Source: Lentilactobacillus fungorum (GTDB lineage Bacteria > Bacillota > Bacilli > Lactobacillales > Lactobacillaceae). From it: DNA of 64,000 bases. Under the pieces are notes generated by a model that was given only the letters and a program-made list of their open reading frames with translations, was not told the DNA's origin and made no database searches. This document shows positions 9,012-17,219 of this stretch, one piece after another. The position numbers and the translations under genes were made by a program. The stretch lies in contig NZ_BNJR01000004.1 of assembly GCF_016860605.1 (NCBI RefSeq), forward strand, positions 310,001-374,000, in the 5' to 3' direction. Position 1 is the stretch's first letter; each line of letters starts with the position of its first letter.

Positions 9012-9188
9012 CTACTTGTTATCTTTAATCACTTTACGGCCCTTATAAAAGCCTGATGGTGAAACATGGTGCGGTAAGCTGTATTCGCCGGTCTTAGGAT
9101 CCAGACTCAAATTAGGAGTCGTTAACTTAATGTGGCCGCGACGCATCCGCTTCCGTGCTTTAGATGTTCTCCGTGCTGGTGTTGCCAT
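9012..9188 (-). CDS. rpmF: 50S ribosomal protein L32
   Basis: 58 aa, the normal L32 length, starting [19 protein letters not shown]. The ATG at 9188 is chosen because GAGGAGGG lies just upstream; the longer frame adds an unrelated 11-residue leader. The zinc-ribbon cysteines of some L32 proteins are absent, so this is the zinc-free C-minus form. It follows yceD, the usual bacterial pairing. Confidence 0.97.
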   Translation of the reverse strand: MATPARRTSKARKRMRRGHIKLTTPNLSLDPKTGEYSLPHHVSPSGFYKGRKVIKDNK

Positions 9189-9243
9189 CCTTTTTCCCTC
9201 CTCGTAAATCAAACTATCCACTAGTGAATTTTTAAGTCCAGCA

Positions 9244-9798
9244 TTAATTAGAATCTTGGTTCTTAAAAAGATCCTTTAACTTTGCTAGACGTGGATCAAC
9301 AGTTTTTAACTCTGCCTTTTGAGCCTGATAATCATCCGCTAATAAAACTTCCCAGTCCTTGCCACTTGGCATTTTTTTACCAGCCACTTCATCAGGAGAC
9401 AGAACGTGCATCGGAATATGCAAAATAACGTTATCAACGACAGCGGCTTGCATATCAATTTGGCTATCTTCGTCAACAACAAAAACAACGTCATCTTTAT
9501 CATATCGTGACTCAGCAGCCTTTGAAGGAATATAGTACTCTTCAACACTGAAATCTAACGGCAAATCAACTGGTTCAAGTGATCTTGATGACGGAACAAC
9601 CAACTTGCCTACAATATGAGTATCAATGATAACATCGCCACGATCAGAAAACACCCTGCCATCGATATTAAACTCAGTCGCATCGATAACCTCATTGGCA
9701 TATCGATCTAACAACTCATCTTTAATATCAATTCTTTCATTAAACATGAAAGGATCTGTATCGGAGTACTTTTGAAGATCCTTAAAGTACCATTTCAA
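9244..9798 (-). CDS. yceD: YceD/DUF177-family protein
   Basis: 184 aa DUF177 protein, nearly always encoded next to rpmF and linked to 23S rRNA/ribosome biogenesis in plants and bacteria. The start must be TTG at 9798 ([11 protein letters not shown]), since GGAGG lies 7 nt upstream and the nearby ATG is out of frame. The middle has [21 protein letters not shown]. The CxxC pairs of some DUF177 proteins are absent, here replaced by hydrophobic residues. Acidic C-terminus. Annotated by family and context. Confidence 0.85.
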   Translation of the reverse strand: MKWYFKDLQKYSDTDPFMFNERIDIKDELLDRYANEVIDATEFNIDGRVFSDRGDVIIDTHIVGKLVVPSSRSLEPVDLPLDFSVEEYYIPSKAAESRYDKDDVVFVVDEDSQIDMQAAVVDNVILHIPMHVLSPDEVAGKKMPSGKDWEVLLADDYQAQKAELKTVDPRLAKLKDLFKNQDSN

Positions 9799-9879
9799 TA
9801 TAATTCCTCCAATGCAACAAAACTCATTATACCGGCAACAAATAGGCTTGTCAAGGCGTTTTGCTTGATAGGTGAACCC

Positions 9880-11016
9880 TCAATTTTGAATAATCGGATG
9901 CTGATAAAAGTCTTGAGAAACGTTTGTCACCATTTGATAGAGCATCCCTGCCTTAAAGTCCATCTTAATCCGTTGCTGGACAATATCGTCAGTAATCTTG
10001 GTAATCATAGGCAGCGCCAGCGTCTTCTTAATTTGGCTTAAATAGGCCTGCCCCTTCCTAGTGAAGCCTAGCAACCGCAAGTAAGTTGGCTCTACCAGCA
10101 TGTCTCGCGTATAGGCATGAACCATAACGTAGGCGCATAATCGTTGAATCCTAGTATACGTATAACGTTTTGTTTTTACCAAATGTAAGAAGTTTTCAAA
10201 TGAAGTCGCTCTCATGGCACACCGTTTTAATCGGTATTCGATTCCTTCCGTCATTTGATAAATTTTGTGAAGTTCAGCGATTGGCGTCTCTACTAATTCA
10301 AATCTCAACATTGGCCAAAAATCACGCCAACTCACTATTTTTTGGGATCGGGCCAATCGATAGGTGTTGCTGGGCACGAACCGCTCTATTGATGAGTCCC
10401 CGCCATTTACCAATACGTTTCGAATAGCTGAGGCGCTTGAAATGGCGCCACTTTGCTCGAGTTGATCATCATTATGGCCGCTCCCCATTCGTTTAATAGG
10501 CAACAATTTTAACGGTGATCCCAAATTAAAATTTGCGTTCGCATAACCAAAGGCTAGAATATCATTTGGCTGATTCAATCGGATCCCAGTTTGATCAAAC
10601 AAATAATCTTGAAAGATTGAAGCATATGGTCGATCAAATTGTTTAAATCGACTGTCATGATGGGGCTGGTGATCAATCAGCTGCTGATAATCAATAGTGG
10701 GATTTTCTGCACCAAACGAAAGCCACTCGCATTGCATGGCGGCGATTAGTTGAACCGCGCCGGCCGCAAATAAATGCGATGGCTGAACGGCTGAATAAAA
10801 CGGTAATTCAATGACGACGTCCACCCCGTTCGCCAAGGCAATTTGGGCCCGCTGCCATTTATCAAAAATGGCCGGCTCGCCACGCTGCAGCCAATTGCCG
10901 CTCATCAAGGCAACGACGACATCAGCTCCTGATAGTGCTTGAGCCTGCCGTAATTGATACAAATGACCATTATGAAACGGATTATATTCAGAAACAATTC
11001 CAACTGCTCGAAGCAT
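9880..11016 (-). CDS. tmcAL: tRNA(Met) cytidine acetate ligase
   Basis: 378 aa, YlbM family. TmcAL makes N4-acetylcytidine at the wobble base of elongator tRNA-Met using acetate and ATP. The nucleotidyltransferase signature GIVSEYNPFHNGHLYQL (residues 6-22) holds the HxGH-type motif, and MSGNWLQRGEPAIFDKW is the second conserved block. It lies 6 nt after the yqeM methyltransferase gene on the same strand, extending the yqe cluster. Confidence 0.93.
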   Translation of the reverse strand: MLRAVGIVSEYNPFHNGHLYQLRQAQALSGADVVVALMSGNWLQRGEPAIFDKWQRAQIALANGVDVVIELPFYSAVQPSHLFAAGAVQLIAAMQCEWLSFGAENPTIDYQQLIDHQPHHDSRFKQFDRPYASIFQDYLFDQTGIRLNQPNDILAFGYANANFNLGSPLKLLPIKRMGSGHNDDQLEQSGAISSASAIRNVLVNGGDSSIERFVPSNTYRLARSQKIVSWRDFWPMLRFELVETPIAELHKIYQMTEGIEYRLKRCAMRATSFENFLHLVKTKRYTYTRIQRLCAYVMVHAYTRDMLVEPTYLRLLGFTRKGQAYLSQIKKTLALPMITKITDDIVQQRIKMDFKAGMLYQMVTNVSQDFYQHPIIQN

Positions 11017-11022
11017 TAACCA

Positions 11023-11778
11023 CTACTCCTTCACAACGTCAACAAACCACCGTTTCACTCGTTCAACATATGGCTGCTCACCAAAATCAGTCGTAAATAT
11101 GGGCCTCTTAAACCCATTAACAGCCAATGCCGCAGTCAGCTCATCACGATCATACGCCCGTTCACGATGTAACTCACTATACGCGTCATAAGCATCCTTT
11201 TGCGCGTTATATAAAAAGAAGCTTAAGTCATGTTCAACTGATACTGGTGCAAAATCACCTTCATAACTGGTCCACATAAAAGCAGCTGTTTCATCTCGAT
11301 AATTATACATGAATCCTGGATAAACGACTTTAATTTGATAAGGGGTAATCACATCAAATAAAAAGTGGCCGCCCGAATTCAAATGTTGGTTCACAGAATT
11401 AAATGTTTGCCTTAGATCAGCTGAGGTCACTAAATAATTCAGTGAGTCATCAAAGCAAGTAATGATATCGTATTGATCCAAGCCCTCTAAATCACGCATA
11501 TCAGTTTGGATGAATGGAATACTGACGCCGGCTTTGGTTGCGCGTTGATCGGCCATCGTTAACATGTCAGTGGACAAATCAGCTCCCGTAACTTGATAAT
11601 TAGCGTCGGCTAACTTAACGGCCAGCCGTCCCGTCCCACAGGCAAGGTCCAAAATCTTGGTAGCTGTGGCTAACTGATGATGCGTCTTGGCCACGTTAGT
11701 TGTATACGTTAGCCATCGATCATACAATGACACATCGAATAAATCATCATAAAACTGAGCAAACTTACTGTAAATCAT
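11023..11778 (-). CDS. yqeM: Class I SAM-dependent methyltransferase YqeM
   Basis: 251 aa. AdoMet-binding motif I KILDLACGTGRLAVKLA (about residues 40-56), motif II acidic residue after VTGADLS, and IITCFDDSLNYL as motif IV. Its position after rsfS matches B. subtilis YqeM. The substrate is unknown. The start overlaps the rsfS stop by 4 nt. Confidence 0.88.
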   Translation of the reverse strand: MIYSKFAQFYDDLFDVSLYDRWLTYTTNVAKTHHQLATATKILDLACGTGRLAVKLADANYQVTGADLSTDMLTMADQRATKAGVSIPFIQTDMRDLEGLDQYDIITCFDDSLNYLVTSADLRQTFNSVNQHLNSGGHFLFDVITPYQIKVVYPGFMYNYRDETAAFMWTSYEGDFAPVSVEHDLSFFLYNAQKDAYDAYSELHRERAYDRDELTAALAVNGFKRPIFTTDFGEQPYVERVKRWFVDVVKE

Positions 11779-12131
11779 ACTTCAACCCATGAATCGATAT
11801 TAACAACTGGTGCATCCGACCACAACTTTTCAAGATTGTAGAAATCACGAACTTCTTTTTGGAAGATGTGGACGACAACATCGCCCAAGTCAATGAGGAT
11901 CCAACGAGCAGAGTCTTTGCCGGAAACACTATAAACGTTAACGTTATTCGACTCTACTTGGTCAATTACCTCGTTGGCAATTGCTTTAACCTGTCGATCT
12001 GAATTAGCATCTGCAATCACAAAATAGTCAGCCATCAAGCTAACCTTTTGCATGTCTAGAACAACAATATCATTAGCGCGTTTACTATCAGCAGCGCGGA
12101 CAACAACTTGTGAAATTTCTTTACTATCCAT
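11775..12131 (-). CDS. rsfS: Ribosomal silencing factor
   Basis: 118 aa RsfS/Iojap protein. It binds L14 on the 50S subunit and blocks subunit joining when nutrients are low. Conserved blocks are DIVVLDMQKVSLMADYFVIADANSDRQVKAIA, SGKDSARWILIDLGDVVVHIF and REFYNLEKLW-like RDFYNLEKLW at the end. It lies 2 nt after yqeK. Confidence 0.96.
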   Translation of the reverse strand: MDSKEISQVVVRAADSKRANDIVVLDMQKVSLMADYFVIADANSDRQVKAIANEVIDQVESNNVNVYSVSGKDSARWILIDLGDVVVHIFQKEVRDFYNLEKLWSDAPVVNIDSWVEV

Positions 12132-12133
12132 AC

Positions 12134-12745
12134 TTACTCCTTATCTAGTCCTGAATTTGGTACCCAACTATTGTAGGTAACAATGGTTTGCGGGAAAACG
12201 GGCTTGTTATGAGCAACTAAGTAACTAAGGGTTTGTTTAGTTTGAAAGGCCACTCCTTGTGCCAAATTGGCAAAGGTGATCTTTCTAGCCTCATCAACTC
12301 CCGGAAAATCTCTACCCGGTTCAATATAATCTGCCATATAAACAATCTGTTCCAGCGGGGTCATATATTCATGACCAACTGTATGATAACGAACTGCATT
12401 TAATATTTCAATATCATTGATCTGAAGTTCGTTCTTAACAAATAGCCAGCCAACAACGCCGTGCCAAATGGCATTCCCATAATGAAGCAGTTCCGGATCC
12501 AAGTGATACTGTTTAATTGCTAAAATAAAATCTTCATCCGGCCGCTGCTTGGCATAGTCGTGAACCAATCCAGCAATGCTGGCGCTTTGAAGATCAACCT
12601 TATTTAAGGCAGCGAGCTTCATTGCGGTCTGCTCAACCCGTAAAACATGCTGGAAACGACTATCTGTTAGGGCAGCTTTTAACTTTTCAACCAATTCTTC
12701 TCGGCTAAAAGGCATTCCCTTGTACGCTAATTGCCTATTTTCCAT
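12134..12745 (-). CDS. yqeK: Bis(5'-nucleosyl)-tetraphosphatase, YqeK-type HD protein
   Basis: 203 aa. The YqeK family hydrolyses Ap4A symmetrically. HD motif residues visible are His in FQHVLRVEQTAMKLA (about 34), the HD pair in GLVHDYAKQRP (about 63-64), HGVVGWLF and RYHTVGHEYMTPLEQIVYMADYIEPGR. It overlaps the nadD stop by 11 nt, matching the conserved nadD-yqeK pair. Confidence 0.93.
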   Translation of the reverse strand: MENRQLAYKGMPFSREELVEKLKAALTDSRFQHVLRVEQTAMKLAALNKVDLQSASIAGLVHDYAKQRPDEDFILAIKQYHLDPELLHYGNAIWHGVVGWLFVKNELQINDIEILNAVRYHTVGHEYMTPLEQIVYMADYIEPGRDFPGVDEARKITFANLAQGVAFQTKQTLSYLVAHNKPVFPQTIVTYNSWVPNSGLDKE

Positions 12746-13367
12746 ACAATTGATGCTCCTTTATATAGTTTTCCACCCCGTTGGGAACCAAATAACGAAT
12801 TGACTGATGTTGATGGATCTTTGACCTAATAAATGAAGAAGAAATGTCAATATACGGGACATCGACCCAAATAATGGGATATTTAGATGTTGGTGCGTAA
12901 CCATCGCGCTTAACCCCAACAAAGGACACCAATTTGACTAAATCATCAATTCGATGCCACTTTGGTAGATAATTGACCATGTCACCACCAATAATAAAAT
13001 AATATTGGTTCTCGGGATGCCTTCTTGTCAGTTCAACCATCGTATCATATGAGTAACTGATACCGCCACGATTCACTTCGGCCAGTTCAATTGAAAAATG
13101 AGGGTTGTCCCAAATGGCAATCTGAATCATCGCCACTCGGTCCTTAGCATCAATTGCAAGTTTGCGATCAACATGCGGTGGATTAGCATCGGGCATAAAC
13201 AAAATCTTATCTAGTCCTAATTGATCAAGCACTTGTTGGGCAACAATCAGATGACCATTGTGGATCGGATTAAAGGTCCCGCCAAGAATACCAATCCGTT
13301 TACCATTGTTTCGGACGACTGTTTTCGTTTTTGGAAGTGTCTCTACCGTGCGAACAACATTAACCAT
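12735..13367 (-). CDS. nadD: Nicotinate-nucleotide adenylyltransferase
   Basis: 210 aa. NadD transfers AMP from ATP to nicotinate mononucleotide in NAD synthesis. The nucleotidyltransferase motif GGTFNPIHNGHLIVAQQ (about residues 28-44) and the C-terminal SSSFIRSKI ISSTxxR-like motif are present. An extra ~20-residue N-terminal segment precedes the Rossmann strand, so a start nearer to residue 20 cannot be excluded. Confidence 0.95.
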   Translation of the reverse strand: MVNVVRTVETLPKTKTVVRNNGKRIGILGGTFNPIHNGHLIVAQQVLDQLGLDKILFMPDANPPHVDRKLAIDAKDRVAMIQIAIWDNPHFSIELAEVNRGGISYSYDTMVELTRRHPENQYYFIIGGDMVNYLPKWHRIDDLVKLVSFVGVKRDGYAPTSKYPIIWVDVPYIDISSSFIRSKIHQHQSIRYLVPNGVENYIKEHQLYGK

Positions 13368-13379
13368 TTTAAAATACCC

Positions 13380-13691
13380 CTAAATTGAGAATACTTTTTT
13401 TGATATTTCTTGATGATTCTGATGATTGGAAGGTTTGAACAAAATAAGGGTTTTCCCAATTGTCTGAACCACCACTACATCACTATTAGTTTCGATATAT
13501 GTCTGAATGTCAGCCAAAGACGTTGCTGAGTTTTGTAAAACGTTCACTTTAATTAATTCTCGACTGGCTAAAGCTCTTTGAATCTCCGTCAGCCAAACCG
13601 CAGATGGTCCATTTTTACCAATTTCAAAAATGGGCCGTAATCGATTGGCGCGAGCTCGTAAAAATCGTTTTTGCTTTCCAGTTAATTTCAT
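13380..13691 (-). CDS. yhbY: YhbY/CRM-domain RNA-binding protein
   Basis: 103 aa single CRM domain: LTGKQKRFLRARANRLRPIFEIGKNG carries the GxxG-type loop, followed by REL..VNVLQNS. It associates with pre-50S particles in E. coli. It lies between yqeH and nadD, as YqeI does in B. subtilis (the aroE gene found there is absent). Confidence 0.93.
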   Translation of the reverse strand: MKLTGKQKRFLRARANRLRPIFEIGKNGPSAVWLTEIQRALASRELIKVNVLQNSATSLADIQTYIETNSDVVVVQTIGKTLILFKPSNHQNHQEISKKVFSI

Positions 13692-13708
13692 AGTTACCCC
13701 TTAATTCT

Positions 13709-14845
13709 CTAAATCATCGCGGGCCGAAGCAAAACAGCAACGCCCTTTGGTGCCCATCCCACTATTGAAACACCACTCGGAACAGTAATCCAGCCTAAGC
13801 CTTCTATGACCAAGTCACTCTTTTGAGTCGTTTTAAACTCGTGTGCTTCAAGGGCTGGAAAATCAGCGACATGCTCTTGGCTTGGTGGCGTCAATAAATG
13901 GCCCACGTGTTTGGTATAGAAACCGTCAGCATTGCTGAGTTTAGTCCGGTGAATATATAAATTGTTTTCGGCATAGACCGTAAAACCATATTTACGATCG
14001 CCAGCTCGGTAGTCAAACCTAGCAACGCCGCCAAAGAAGAGTGTCTGCTCAGGATTTAACTGATACTCTTTGGGTTTGATCCGCTTTTGTGGCGTTACCA
14101 AGTTAAGTTCTTTACCAACCAGATGATGAGCCATTTGTTCCGGTTGAATAATTCCCGGGGTATCAACCAAATGCTTCCCATCCTTTAATGGGATATCAAT
14201 CCGATCAAGCGTGGTCCCTGGAAAACGGGACGTGGTAATTAACTCCTGGATGCCAGTTGACTGCTTGACAACGGAATTAATTAACGTTGATTTACCAACG
14301 TTAGTAACGCCAACTACGTAAACGTCTTTACCTTTGCGATATTTTTCAATCTGGTCTAGTAAATGATCAACATCCTGGTTAGTTTTAGCAGAAATTAAGT
14401 CAACATCAATTGGGCGAATCCCAGCCGCATTGGCTCGCTGCCGCAACCAATCCTTGACCTTATTTTTCTTTAAACTGACTGGCAGCACGTCAAGTTTGTT
14501 ACCAACCAGTAACACTGGGTTGTCACCGACAAAGCGATGAAGGCCTGGAATCATACTCCCATTAACATCGAAAATATCGACAACATACACAATTAATGAA
14601 TCCGTATCGGAAATACTGGTCAATAGCTTCAAAAAGTCATCATCGGACAAACTAACTGGGGCGATTTCATTATAGTGGCGCAGCCGAAAACAACGCTGAC
14701 AATAAACCTCACCACTTGCAAGTCCCTTTTCAAGTGCCGACTTGGGTGTATAGCCAAGCGCCTGTTTATCATTTGTCTGAACCTTTGCGCCACAACCAAT
14801 ACAATGAATAATTTCGCCGTCCACAACAACTTGATTCTCTGCCAT
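13709..14845 (-). CDS. yqeH: Ribosome biogenesis GTPase YqeH
   Basis: 378 aa circularly permuted GTPase needed for 30S assembly. An N-terminal zinc finger CIGC..CQRC (residues 15-18 and about 49-52) is followed by G4 NKLD, G5 SAKT, G1 GVTNVGKST (about 178-186) and G3 DTPG, in the permuted order typical of the family. The C-terminal domain is alpha/beta. AGGAGG precedes the ATG. Upstream are three tandem hairpin repeats that fill the whole gap to yqeG. Confidence 0.96.
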   Translation of the reverse strand: MAENQVVVDGEIIHCIGCGAKVQTNDKQALGYTPKSALEKGLASGEVYCQRCFRLRHYNEIAPVSLSDDDFLKLLTSISDTDSLIVYVVDIFDVNGSMIPGLHRFVGDNPVLLVGNKLDVLPVSLKKNKVKDWLRQRANAAGIRPIDVDLISAKTNQDVDHLLDQIEKYRKGKDVYVVGVTNVGKSTLINSVVKQSTGIQELITTSRFPGTTLDRIDIPLKDGKHLVDTPGIIQPEQMAHHLVGKELNLVTPQKRIKPKEYQLNPEQTLFFGGVARFDYRAGDRKYGFTVYAENNLYIHRTKLSNADGFYTKHVGHLLTPPSQEHVADFPALEAHEFKTTQKSDLVIEGLGWITVPSGVSIVGWAPKGVAVLLRPAMI

Positions 14846-14860
14846 AAATACCTCCTAAAT

Positions 14861-14981
14861 AAAGTGAGCGGAGCAAAGCGCTTAGAAACTGGAGCATAAG
14901 GCATCTTGGCCGGAAATCCCGGGCTTGGATTTTTGGCCAAGATGTTTTATGCGGAAGTTTCTGCTTTGCGCAGCTGTCCTA
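14861..14981. repeat. Hairpin repeat unit A (yqeH array)
   Basis: First of three tandem ~122-bp units. It begins AAAGTGAGCGGAGC and ends CTTTGCGCAGCTGTCCTA. The outer arms GCAAAGC, AGAAACT, GCATAA and CATCTTGGCC pair with their complements in the right half, making a ~40-bp stem. The centre AAATCC-CGGGCTT-GGATTT closes the tip. No coding signal. Confidence 0.9.
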
Positions 14982-14983
14982 CA

Positions 14984-15106
14984 AAAGTGAGCGGAGCAAA
15001 GCGCTTTAGAAGTCGAAGTACAAGTCTCCTCGAACGGAAATTCCCAGGCTTGGGATTTTTGTTAGAGGTGCTTGTACGTAGACTTCTGCTTTGCGCAGCT
15101 GTCCTA
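14984..15106. repeat. Hairpin repeat unit B (yqeH array)
   Basis: Second unit, same ends as unit A. The arms have changed sequence together: AGAAGTC and GTACAAG on the left are matched by GACTTCT and CTTGTAC on the right. The loop core GGCTT is kept inside a CCCA/TGGG stem. Confidence 0.9.
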
Positions 15107-15108
15107 CA

Positions 15109-15229
15109 AAAGTGAGCGAAGCAAAGCGCTTAGAAAGCGGAGCCTAAGTTAACTTGGCCGGAAATCCCGGGCTTGGATTTTTGGGTAAGTTGACTTAGGT
15201 GCAGCTTTCTGCCTGGCACAGCTGTCCTA
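15109..15229. repeat. Hairpin repeat unit C (yqeH array)
   Basis: Third unit. The inner arm AGAAAGC..CCTAAGTTAACTT pairs with AAGTTGACTTAGG..GCTTTCT. Its last bases TCCTA contain the stop codon of yqeG (CTA on the plus strand, 15227-15229), so the array begins exactly where yqeG ends. The right outer arm (CTGCCTGGCACAGC) is slightly decayed. Confidence 0.88.
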
Positions 15230-15742
15230 CTTCCAATGTAAATCTGGATATTTTTTAATTAACTTATTCCAGACAATCTTTTCAAAATATCGATTAATGG
15301 TTGTATTCCATGCATCTGTCCTAACCAGTGGCTTAACCAAAATACTTCGAACCCCACAACTATTTGCGGAAACGACATCGGTCATCAACTGGTCGCCAAC
15401 CATCACCGTATTTTTCTTGTTTAGATGAAATTCTTTAATTGCGTGCCGAATCCCAATTGATAATGGCTTCATCGCCCTAGGAACAAAAGGTAATTCATAA
15501 TCTTTCACAGCCGCTTGAATTCGGTGATGGCTATTATTGGAAACAACAATCACTTGAATGCCATATTTTTTAATACTAGCAAGCCACGCTCGCAATTCAT
15601 CGGAACCAACCTTAGAATTCCACGGCACTAACGTATTATCTAAATCAGTTAAAACACAATTGATTTTGTGTTCCAACAAGAATTGAGGTGAAATACTGTA
15701 AATGTTTTCAATCATCCAAGTTGGTTTAAATCGAGACAACAT
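15227..15742 (-). CDS. yqeG: YqeG-family HAD IIIA phosphatase
   Basis: 171 aa. HAD motif I CVLTDLDNTLVPW (nucleophile Asp about residue 33), motif II VVSNNS and motif III/IV KPLSIG..MVGDQLMTDVVSANSCG. YqeG heads this ribosome-assembly cluster in Firmicutes; the substrate is uncertain. The ATG follows GGAGCGACAT. The TAG stop is shared with the last bases of hairpin unit C. Confidence 0.92.
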   Translation of the reverse strand: MLSRFKPTWMIENIYSISPQFLLEHKINCVLTDLDNTLVPWNSKVGSDELRAWLASIKKYGIQVIVVSNNSHHRIQAAVKDYELPFVPRAMKPLSIGIRHAIKEFHLNKKNTVMVGDQLMTDVVSANSCGVRSILVKPLVRTDAWNTTINRYFEKIVWNKLIKKYPDLHWK

Positions 15743-15771
15743 ATGTCGCTCCTTAACAAGTTGTTATTTTA

Positions 15772-15809
15772 TTTAAAAAAACTTCCACCAAAGCTATCGG
15801 TGAAAGTTA
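15772..15809 (-). terminator. Terminator after rplT
   Basis: On the minus strand AACTTTCACC pairs with GGTGGAAGTT across a 9-nt loop and runs into TTTTTTAAAT. It ends the infC-rpmI-rplT operon just before yqeG. Confidence 0.88.
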
Positions 15810-15820
15810 TTTTAACCAAA

Positions 15821-16177
15821 TTACTTGAGTGCTTCCTTAGCAGCATCAGTGAGCGCTTTAAAAGCGTCAGTATCACTAACTGCAAGGTCTGCAAGCATTT
15901 TACGGTTCATATCAATGTTAGCTAGTTTCAAACCATGCATAAATTGGCTATAGCTAAGATCGTTCAACCGAGCAGCAGCATTAATTCTGGCAATCCATAG
16001 TTTACGGAAGTTGCCTTTGTTGGCGCGACGGTCACGGAATGCATAAACCTGTGACTTCATTACTTGATCTTTAGCAGTCTTGAATAAACGGGATTTACCA
16101 CCGCGATATCCTTTAGCTAATTTTAAAACACGCTTACGACGTGCATGGGTAACTGTTCCACCTTTTACTCGTGGCAT
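15821..16177 (-). CDS. rplT: 50S ribosomal protein L20
   Basis: 118 aa, typical length. [26 protein letters not shown] and the long basic helix, then [26 protein letters not shown]20 binds 23S rRNA early in 50S assembly and in Firmicutes represses its own operon through the leader upstream of infC. Last gene of infC-rpmI-rplT. Confidence 0.98.
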   Translation of the reverse strand: MPRVKGGTVTHARRKRVLKLAKGYRGGKSRLFKTAKDQVMKSQVYAFRDRRANKGNFRKLWIARINAAARLNDLSYSQFMHGLKLANIDMNRKMLADLAVSDTDAFKALTDAAKEALK

Positions 16178-16229
16178 TTTGAATTCCTCCTAATATTTAA
16201 AGAACGTCATTTTGGACAGATGAGTGATT

Positions 16230-16427
16230 TTATAGATGTGGTAATAACTTCTTGTAAGTCTTGATGTTCGTCTTGTCCATCATACTAGTACCACGAAGTT
16301 GGCGGCGTTGCTTCTTTGTCTTACCGTGAAAACGGTGACTTGTATAAGCATTAGCACTTTTAAACCCACCGTTGGCAGTTCTCTTAAAACGCTTTGCTGC
16401 GGCGCGATTTGTTTTTTGTTTAGGCAT
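16230..16427 (-). CDS. rpmI: 50S ribosomal protein L35
   Basis: 65 aa, very basic: MPKQKTNRAAAKRFKRTANGG and KTKKQRRQLRGT. GGAGG precedes the ATG. Between infC and rplT, the universal order. Confidence 0.98.
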   Translation of the reverse strand: MPKQKTNRAAAKRFKRTANGGFKSANAYTSHRFHGKTKKQRRQLRGTSMMDKTNIKTYKKLLPHL

Positions 16428-16462
16428 TGGTAAAAATCCTCCTCAAGTATTTAACAAACTAA

Positions 16463-16984
16463 TTATTTTTTGTCTGCTTCTTTGGGTGACAGCATCAAGA
16501 ACATGCTTCGACCATCCATTTTTGGCCGCTGAGTAACAGTGGCGACGTCAGACGTTTCTGAAGCCATTCGGTCAAGGACTTTTCGACCAATATCCTTATG
16601 GGTAATTGCACGGCCTTTAAATCGAATTGAAACTCTTACTTTTTCGCCCTTTGCTAAGAATTTCTTAGCATTCTTCAATTTGGTGTTAAAATCATTCACA
16701 TCAATTGTTGGGCTCAAACGGACTTCTTTGACACTGATGACTTTTTGCTTCTTACGAGATTCCCGTTCCTTTTTTTGTTCTTGGAATCGGTATTTCCCAT
16801 AATCAAGAATCTTTGCAACTGGTGGCTTGGCTTTAGGGGCAACCAAAACTAAGTCTAAATCGGCATCTTCGGCCAGCCGAAGCGCTTCATTCTTAGATTT
16901 AACACCCAGTTGATCACCATTAGCACCAATTAAACGAACCTCGCGAGCGCGGATTCCATCATTAACCATCATATCTTTTGCTAT
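16463..16984 (-). CDS. infC: Translation initiation factor IF-3
   Basis: About 170 aa. The N-terminal domain ([18 protein letters not shown]), linker helix rich in Lys/Arg, and C-terminal domain ending [13 protein letters not shown] are complete. Start: the only good ribosome site, GGAGGTG, lies 7 nt before an in-frame ATA at 16982-16984 (I-A-K-D-M-M-V-N); the first ATG (16970-16972) is 19 nt away, too far. Non-AUG infC starts are known (AUU in E. coli) and let IF-3 restrain its own synthesis, so an AUA start is proposed; the conservative alternative is 16463..16972. Confidence 0.93.
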   Translation of the reverse strand: MAKDMMVNDGIRAREVRLIGANGDQLGVKSKNEALRLAEDADLDLVLVAPKAKPPVAKILDYGKYRFQEQKKERESRKKQKVISVKEVRLSPTIDVNDFNTKLKNAKKFLAKGEKVRVSIRFKGRAITHKDIGRKVLDRMASETSDVATVTQRPKMDGRSMFLMLSPKEADKK

Positions 16985-17017
16985 GGTACTTCACCTCCGA
17001 AATTTTTGGAAAAGCAG

Positions 17018-17150
17018 AAAGAAAGCGGGCACAGAATTGCGCCCGCTCTCAATTATAGGATCAAAATAACTAGATCCTGACTCGATATCATGCCCAGCAA
17101 ATTCAAGATTTACTTAGGCGAGAAGCGGGTTGCCTCTGCTTTCATTTAAA
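17018..17150 (-). promoter_or_regulatory. L20-type leader/attenuator of infC-rpmI-rplT
   Basis: The minus-strand leader shows AAAGCAGAGGCAACCCGCTTCTCGCCTA near its 5' end in two short blocks (17115-17146), a GGATCTAGTTATTTTGATCC hairpin (17056-17079), and a strong hairpin GAGCGGGCGCAA/TTGTGCCCGCTTTC-like with a T-rich tail (about 17020-17050). This matches the layout of the Firmicute L20 leader, where L20 binding promotes termination. Family assignment is from memory. Confidence 0.75.
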
Positions 17151-17160
17151 CAACTATTAA

Positions 17161-17189
17161 ATCATATCATCAATCACAATAAGTGTCAA
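17161..17189 (-). promoter_or_regulatory. Promoter of infC-rpmI-rplT
   Basis: On the minus strand a consensus TTGACA (17184-17189) and TATGAT (17161-17166) are 17 bp apart, directly before the leader and just downstream of the thrS stop. Confidence 0.85.
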
Positions 17190-17219
17190 TCAATAATCAC
17201 TCACCACACGTTAAAGCGA

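Noticed and set aside
14629..15115. Several open frames of 60-100 codons across the hairpin array, on both strands
   Set aside because: They follow the repeat units, share the same repeated peptide words, lack ribosome sites and also appear in the yhaM array; they are by-products of the repeats.
14861..15229. Possible CRISPR array
   Set aside because: The period is ~123 bp, the units are palindromic over their full length, there are no short identical repeats with unique spacers, and no cas genes are near.
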